Assembly: GCF_000986865.1 (NCBI RefSeq) | Contig: NZ_LAVS01000020.1 | Span: 1 to 53,280, forward strand | Reading direction: 5' to 3' | Length of the DNA: 53,280 nt | Origin: Rheinheimera mesophila | GTDB lineage: Bacteria > Pseudomonadota > Gammaproteobacteria > Enterobacterales > Alteromonadaceae | Shown: positions 49,075-53,280 of the stretch, piece after piece | How positions within the stretch are numbered: position 1 is the first letter of the stretch | How the letters are laid out: each line of letters starts with the position of its first letter | Program-made: the position numbers and the translations under genes | Notes under the pieces: model-generated | The model's database searches: none | What the model was told of the DNA's origin: nothing | What the model saw: the letters and a program-made list of their open reading frames with translations, nothing else

Positions 49075-51672
49075 TTAGAACTTATAGTTCACTTTGCCAT
49101 AAATGTACTGGCCACGTGGGTTGTACATACTGGTGACGTAACCATAGAGATCGCCATCACCATCACCTATGGCAAATGGTGGATCTTCATCAAACAGGTT
49201 ATTGATACCTATAGTGATCTTGGTCTTTTCGTTCAGATTGTAGTAACCCTGAACATCAACCAGAACCTGAGCTTTCACTTTACGTGACTCGTTTTCTTCA
49301 AAGTCTAATGTACCGTCAAAGTCGATGTCTGGTGTGTCTTCAAACTCGCCGATATAACTCAGCACTGTCGCTGCGCCCCAGTCGTTTAAGGTCCAGTCTG
49401 CTGTGCCAGTCCAGCGGTGTTGTGGGTAACGGTATTCACCTGTGTAATCCTGACCATCTTTTTCAAAGTTGTTCAGGTAGGTGTATTCCAGATTAAACTT
49501 CAGCTTACCCAGACCTTCTAAGTCCATCTTGTAGTGGCTGGATAAGTCGATACCGTCTGCTTCCTGAGAGCTGACGTTAAAGAAGGTGTTGTTGATCCTG
49601 TCCAGTTCACCTAACGTCTGACCCGGTAACGGAGCACGACGCACACAGATAGTGCTGTTTTGATTACCGCATTCTGCCGCATAAACATCACCGAAAGGAA
49701 CTTCATCAATTTTGTTGTCCTGAGTAATGCTCCAGATATCCAGACTGAAATCCAAGTCTTCAGTGACCTGCCAGATGGCGCCGATGTTCCAGCTTTCTGA
49801 TTCCTCAGCTTCTAAATTTGGGTTACCGGCAAAGACGATGGTGTAGTCGGTAGAAGCACAAGCCGGATTGCTGGCATCAGGGGTTGGACAGCGGAAGGTA
49901 TCCACAAAGAATTGGGATTCCTGCGAAGGGCCCAAACCTACCTGTGCCAGTGATGGCGCCCGGAAGCCCTGGCTCCATGAGGCACGTAACGACCACTCAT
50001 CGGTAGGTGTAAAGTGGAAGGCCACTTTGGGATTGGCTGTGCCACCAAAATCACTGTAGTGGTCATAACGTTCAGCCAATTGCATTTCCAGATTTTCCAG
50101 CAACGGCACTGAAATCTCAACATAAGCAGCTTTTTGCGAACGGCTGGCTGCAGCAGAGACAGACTCAGTACCAAAAATCAAACCACGCTGAAATTGATCG
50201 TCCGGTATATCGGTGGCATCCTCTTTACGATATTCAACACCGGCCGCCAGAGAGACAGCACCGTGGCTGACATCAAACAGTTCGCCACTGATGCGGGCAT
50301 CCGCTGAGGTCATATGCGATTTACCACGACGTACCAAGCTGGTGGTAATAGCATCAATCACAGATTGTGGGTTTTGTACGCCACCAAAAGGATTGTAGCG
50401 GCCCGCATTAATTTCTTGCTGCAGGAAATCGGTGCGTACCCAGCCTTGTGACTTATCACCGGTTTGAGAGGAGGCGCTACGGCCTTTTTGGACTGCAGTT
50501 TCCCAATCCCAGTTATTGATATTACCGCGTAATCCAGCCAGTACCCGCAAGGTATCTGAGGTAATGTCCCAGCGTCTGTTGCCTGCATCTACAGTACGAT
50601 AACGACTGATTTCAACATCCTGGCCAAAAGGATTATTTGGATGAGTCCCAGGTACGGTTAAACCTGCGCCTTCATCCAATGGTGTTGCAGCACCACCTGC
50701 TGCCGAGGTGTTGTGTTGCGCTGCAATTTCTGCAAATAACTCTACGGAGTCATTCACGTCGCGGTTCATGCTCAAAATTGCGCCCATACGTTCGGCTTCC
50801 GGAACTGCAATGGAAGATGGACCGTAATCGTAGACACAAGTTGCGCCTGCACGCTGATCCACAGGACAGCCCGGATCAATAGTGACCACGCCATCCACAA
50901 CAAAACGACCTGGATAACCGCGTGAAGAACGAAGATCCTGACCACCATAGGGCGCCTGATTGGATGTACCAAAACGGCCTAATTCATAGTTGTCGATTTG
51001 TGAGTTGCTGAAGTAATCCAGGATCAGCGTGGCGTTGCTTTTATCGTCTCCAGTACCCCAGACGGTTGAAAAGGTTTTTTCGTCATAGTTCGGGCCTGTT
51101 GTACCGCCAAAACCAGCAGTGACGTCTGTGCCGGTGAAATCTTTACGCAAAATAATGTTCACCACACCTGCGACTGCATCAGAACCATAAATGGCTGAAG
51201 CGCCATCTTTTAAAATATCGATGCGCTCAATCGCCGCCATAGGGATGCTGTTGATGTCGACGAAGCTATTGACTATGCCTTCGGCAAATGGACTGCTGGC
51301 GACACGGCGACCATTGATTAACACCAGCGTTGCATCGGCACCAAAACCTCTTAAGCTGACTGCGGCTGCACCATTGGCTGTTGAGTCCTGACTATTACCC
51401 CGGGTAGAGAATGTGCCTGAGCCTGCTGCCGGTAAACGCTCCAGCAACTGCTGCAGGTTGTCAAAACCTGATTTGTCGATATCGTCGCGACTGATAATAG
51501 TGACGGGTGATGGGCCTTCGAGGTCTGTTCTTTTAATATGAGAGCCTGTGATTGCAATACGCTCGACATCGTCACCGTCTTGAGCTTGCTGAGCAAAACT
51601 TTGCCCGCTCAACAACACAGCACCGACGGCTATAGCGCAGCGGCTTAATTGTATAATTTTGTTATTATTCAT
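49075..51672 (-). CDS. TonB-dependent outer membrane receptor
   Basis: An 865-residue TonB receptor. The signal peptide ends near SGQSFA (about 27), with a TonB-box-like ERIAITGSHIKR. A plug domain (about 50-165) contains PVTIISRDDIDKSGFDNLQQLLERLPA, LINGRRVASS and DGASAIYGSDAVAGVVNIILRK. A long beta-barrel closes with QYIYGKVNYKF. The plug has the GS-rich style of receptors used by Alteromonadales for carbohydrates, peptides or nonspecific substrates, so iron is not certain. The ATG at 51672 has AGGAAG about 12 bases upstream; a longer frame (ATG 51735) would add a charged, non-signal stretch. It has no operon partners. Confidence 0.93.
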   Translation of the reverse strand: MNNNKIIQLSRCAIAVGAVLLSGQSFAQQAQDGDDVERIAITGSHIKRTDLEGPSPVTIISRDDIDKSGFDNLQQLLERLPAAGSGTFSTRGNSQDSTANGAAAVSLRGFGADATLVLINGRRVASSPFAEGIVNSFVDINSIPMAAIERIDILKDGASAIYGSDAVAGVVNIILRKDFTGTDVTAGFGGTTGPNYDEKTFSTVWGTGDDKSNATLILDYFSNSQIDNYELGRFGTSNQAPYGGQDLRSSRGYPGRFVVDGVVTIDPGCPVDQRAGATCVYDYGPSSIAVPEAERMGAILSMNRDVNDSVELFAEIAAQHNTSAAGGAATPLDEGAGLTVPGTHPNNPFGQDVEISRYRTVDAGNRRWDITSDTLRVLAGLRGNINNWDWETAVQKGRSASSQTGDKSQGWVRTDFLQQEINAGRYNPFGGVQNPQSVIDAITTSLVRRGKSHMTSADARISGELFDVSHGAVSLAAGVEYRKEDATDIPDDQFQRGLIFGTESVSAAASRSQKAAYVEISVPLLENLEMQLAERYDHYSDFGGTANPKVAFHFTPTDEWSLRASWSQGFRAPSLAQVGLGPSQESQFFVDTFRCPTPDASNPACASTDYTIVFAGNPNLEAEESESWNIGAIWQVTEDLDFSLDIWSITQDNKIDEVPFGDVYAAECGNQNSTICVRRAPLPGQTLGELDRINNTFFNVSSQEADGIDLSSHYKMDLEGLGKLKFNLEYTYLNNFEKDGQDYTGEYRYPQHRWTGTADWTLNDWGAATVLSYIGEFEDTPDIDFDGTLDFEENESRKVKAQVLVDVQGYYNLNEKTKITIGINNLFDEDPPFAIGDGDGDLYGYVTSMYNPRGQYIYGKVNYKF

Positions 51673-52009
51673 ATTTTCTTGCTTCCTAGCTGGATTTTTG
51701 TAGTTGCATTCTTTATAAGTATTAGTAGTACCCATTAAAACAGGCGTCTTAGATATAGTATAAATTCAGACCTTTTGTAAATGAGTTTTTGAGGCAAAAA
51801 CCGCATAAAATGCATTGATTTGTAACAAAAATCTTTGAACGTGACGCTATTTTTTATTTGGCTGTTGCGAAGGGTCTTACATCTCTTTTTCGATCAGCGC
51901 CGTGCAGCGTTTGGGCTGAAGAACAGCGCTGGTAAAATCTGCAAAATGCGCTCAGAATTCCACTTTTTCAAACCTGTTGTTTATTGATGTTGAGCCTGGA
52001 GGCTTTTTA
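51673..52009. other. Divergent intergenic region
   Basis: 337 bases between the TonB receptor and the phosphoethanolamine transferase-like gene. It must hold both promoters. It is AT-rich (TATACT near 51750 on the minus strand). I see no clear operator or RNA structure. Confidence 0.4.
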
Positions 52010-53280
52010 GTGAACCAGTCGTTAGTGCATTCGTTGTTGCGTGCTGTTGGGTTAGTCGTGTTTGGCTTGCTGTTGTTATCTCCTGTGCTGGTGCAATGGC
52101 CTGCGCAGGATCTGGTGCCCTATCTGCAGTGGAAGCTGATCGCGGCAGTCTGGTTTTACATGTTGGTGTTATCTTTATTCCGCTCTTTCTGGCCGGGTCT
52201 ACTGTTGTTATTGCCTGCCGCATTACTGGTGCCGCAGGAGGTGTTTTATCTACTGACCTATCAAAAAAGCACCGATGCTCATGCCATGGCGATAGTGGCC
52301 GAAACCGATCTGAATGAAGCTTTGGGTTATCTAACGGGGATAGGCCTGTTTTTAGCTTTGGCTGTAGTGGCTATTGTACTTTTGTGGTGGTATCTGCTGC
52401 GCAGTGCCTGGCAAGGTCGCTGGCAGTGGGAGAAGGGATTAAGGCCGGTGATTTGGCTGATCTGTATTGGGGTAGCGGCCAGCCTGAGCTGGAATGAATG
52501 GCAATATCAGCAAATCAATAAAGCAAAACAGCGCAGCAATCCGGAAGAAAATGTCTTTGTGCAGCGTCCCTTGCCCTACAGTTACGAGAAGTTTCATGCC
52601 ACTTATCCGTTAAATATGCTGATCGCGCTGAACGAATTTGTAAAGCAAAAACAAGCTGTGGCTGATGTTGCTGAATCGACTGCTTTATTTAAGTTTTCTG
52701 CCCGCCAGACCGATGCTCCGGCCCAACGACAAATTTACGTGTTAGTGATAGGGGAAACCCTGCGCCCCGACAGATTGCAGCTCAATGGTTACAACAGAGC
52801 CACAACTCCGCGGTTATCCGGCACTAAAAATCTGATCAGTTACACCAATATGGTCAGCCCTTGGGCCTGGACCCGGATGTCTGTGCCTGTGATCCTGTCG
52901 CGCAAAAGTGCCACGGATCAGCGTTATTTTCCCACCGAGACCTCGGTGGTGGCCGCCTTTAAAGAAGCTGGTTTTAGCACCGCCTGGTTGTCGACTCAAA
53001 GTCCGTTGGGAGTGCATGATTCTTCCATTGCTCTGCATGCCAGTGAGGCCGATCAGGTGCAGTATTTAAATCCTGTGGGTTATAAAAAAGAAGGATTTTA
53101 CGACGATATTCTGTTACCTGCTTTTGAACGGGTGTTACAGCAAAACCAGCAAAAACAATTGATCGTAGTACACACACTGGGCAGTCACTTTAGTTATGCC
53201 GACCGATACCCACCAGCTTTTGACTTATTCACGCCATCGGGCAAAGGCCAGTCGATCAGTATGCATGACCAAAGCTCTAG
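52010..53280 (+). CDS. Phosphoethanolamine transferase-like (EptA/sulfatase superfamily), 5' part
   Basis: The first 423 codons of a membrane sulfatase-superfamily protein; the 3' end is outside the window. Four hydrophobic segments near the N-terminus (LLRAVGLVVFGLLLLSPVLVQW, FYMLVLSLFRSFWPGLLLLLP, GIGLFLALAVVAIVLLWW, WLICIGVAASLSW) are followed by a periplasmic catalytic domain. The active-site sequence is VLVIGETLRPDRLQLNGYNRATTPRL with the nucleophile T250 and the first metal-binding Glu, and HDQSS near the window end. The family adds phosphoethanolamine to lipid A or LPS and can give polymyxin resistance. GETLR replaces the commoner GETAR/GETSR. The start is GTG (52010) with GGAGG 8 bases upstream. 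Confidence 0.85.
   Translation, partial: MNQSLVHSLLRAVGLVVFGLLLLSPVLVQWPAQDLVPYLQWKLIAAVWFYMLVLSLFRSFWPGLLLLLPAALLVPQEVFYLLTYQKSTDAHAMAIVAETDLNEALGYLTGIGLFLALAVVAIVLLWWYLLRSAWQGRWQWEKGLRPVIWLICIGVAASLSWNEWQYQQINKAKQRSNPEENVFVQRPLPYSYEKFHATYPLNMLIALNEFVKQKQAVADVAESTALFKFSARQTDAPAQRQIYVLVIGETLRPDRLQLNGYNRATTPRLSGTKNLISYTNMVSPWAWTRMSVPVILSRKSATDQRYFPTETSVVAAFKEAGFSTAWLSTQSPLGVHDSSIALHASEADQVQYLNPVGYKKEGFYDDILLPAFERVLQQNQQKQLIVVHTLGSHFSYADRYPPAFDLFTPSGKGQSISMHDQSS

Noticed and set aside
1-53280. CRISPR arrays, IS elements or prophage genes
   Set aside because: No regularly spaced repeats, transposase or phage structural genes were seen.

Overview
The window looks like chromosome from an aerobic, free-living gammaproteobacterium, probably a Rheinheimera-like or Alteromonadales-like relative. 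This is inferred from gene content, not from a database match. The evidence is the pepA-holC-valS cluster divergent from lptF-lptG, two TonB-dependent receptors, a cold-shock gene, two diguanylate cyclases, an RND efflux operon, and a YcaC that is nearly E. coli-like. There is no phage, IS element or CRISPR array.

Layout. Positions 1-5800 carry the start of a TonB receptor, a PLP transsulfuration-type enzyme, a 2-oxoglutarate/Fe(II) oxygenase, an NhaC-type antiporter and a small periplasmic protein, all on the minus strand. Positions 5900-13250 are housekeeping: valS, holC and pepA (minus), facing away from lptF-lptG (plus). Next come an RDD membrane protein, a tRNA-Leu(CAA) and a beta-propeller-like lipoprotein. 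Positions 15945-17308 hold a translationally coupled PA2779/PA2778-type pair, a small secreted protein and a lipoprotein C39-like peptidase. Positions 17338-22931 contain regulator/target pairs: ridA-like/tetR, ycaC/lysR, and crp-like with an Mpo1-like gene. The divergent promoters there carry clear palindromic operators.

Positions 23078-25106 form a small, visibly AT-richer accessory islet. It holds a displaced Rhs tip with a coupled membrane-anchored putative immunity protein, and a DUF4258/HTH toxin-antitoxin-like pair with its own operator. Positions 25235-36250 hold an RNase J-like protein coupled to an acyltransferase, YghU, an LRR-protein kinase fusion, a LytTR regulator facing a single-domain response regulator, a cold-shock gene, an ABC1 kinase, a CigR-like protein and a succinate-semialdehyde dehydrogenase. 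An ECF sigma factor pseudogene follows at 36261-36899. Positions 36983-53280 hold two diguanylate cyclases, a secreted hydrolase, an iron-regulated PepSY pair with a Fur-box candidate, a complete RND tripartite pump with its divergent TetR repressor, a large TonB receptor, and the 5' part of a phosphoethanolamine transferase-like gene that runs off the window.

The most interesting items are the PA2778/PA2779 pair, which could be a peptidase with a Gly-Gly substrate; the Rhs/DUF4258 islet; and three divergent promoters whose repeated operators can be read directly (CATAC-N5-GTATG x3, TTGTAC-N7-GGTAAATA-type x3, and two perfect palindromes between ycaC and lysR).
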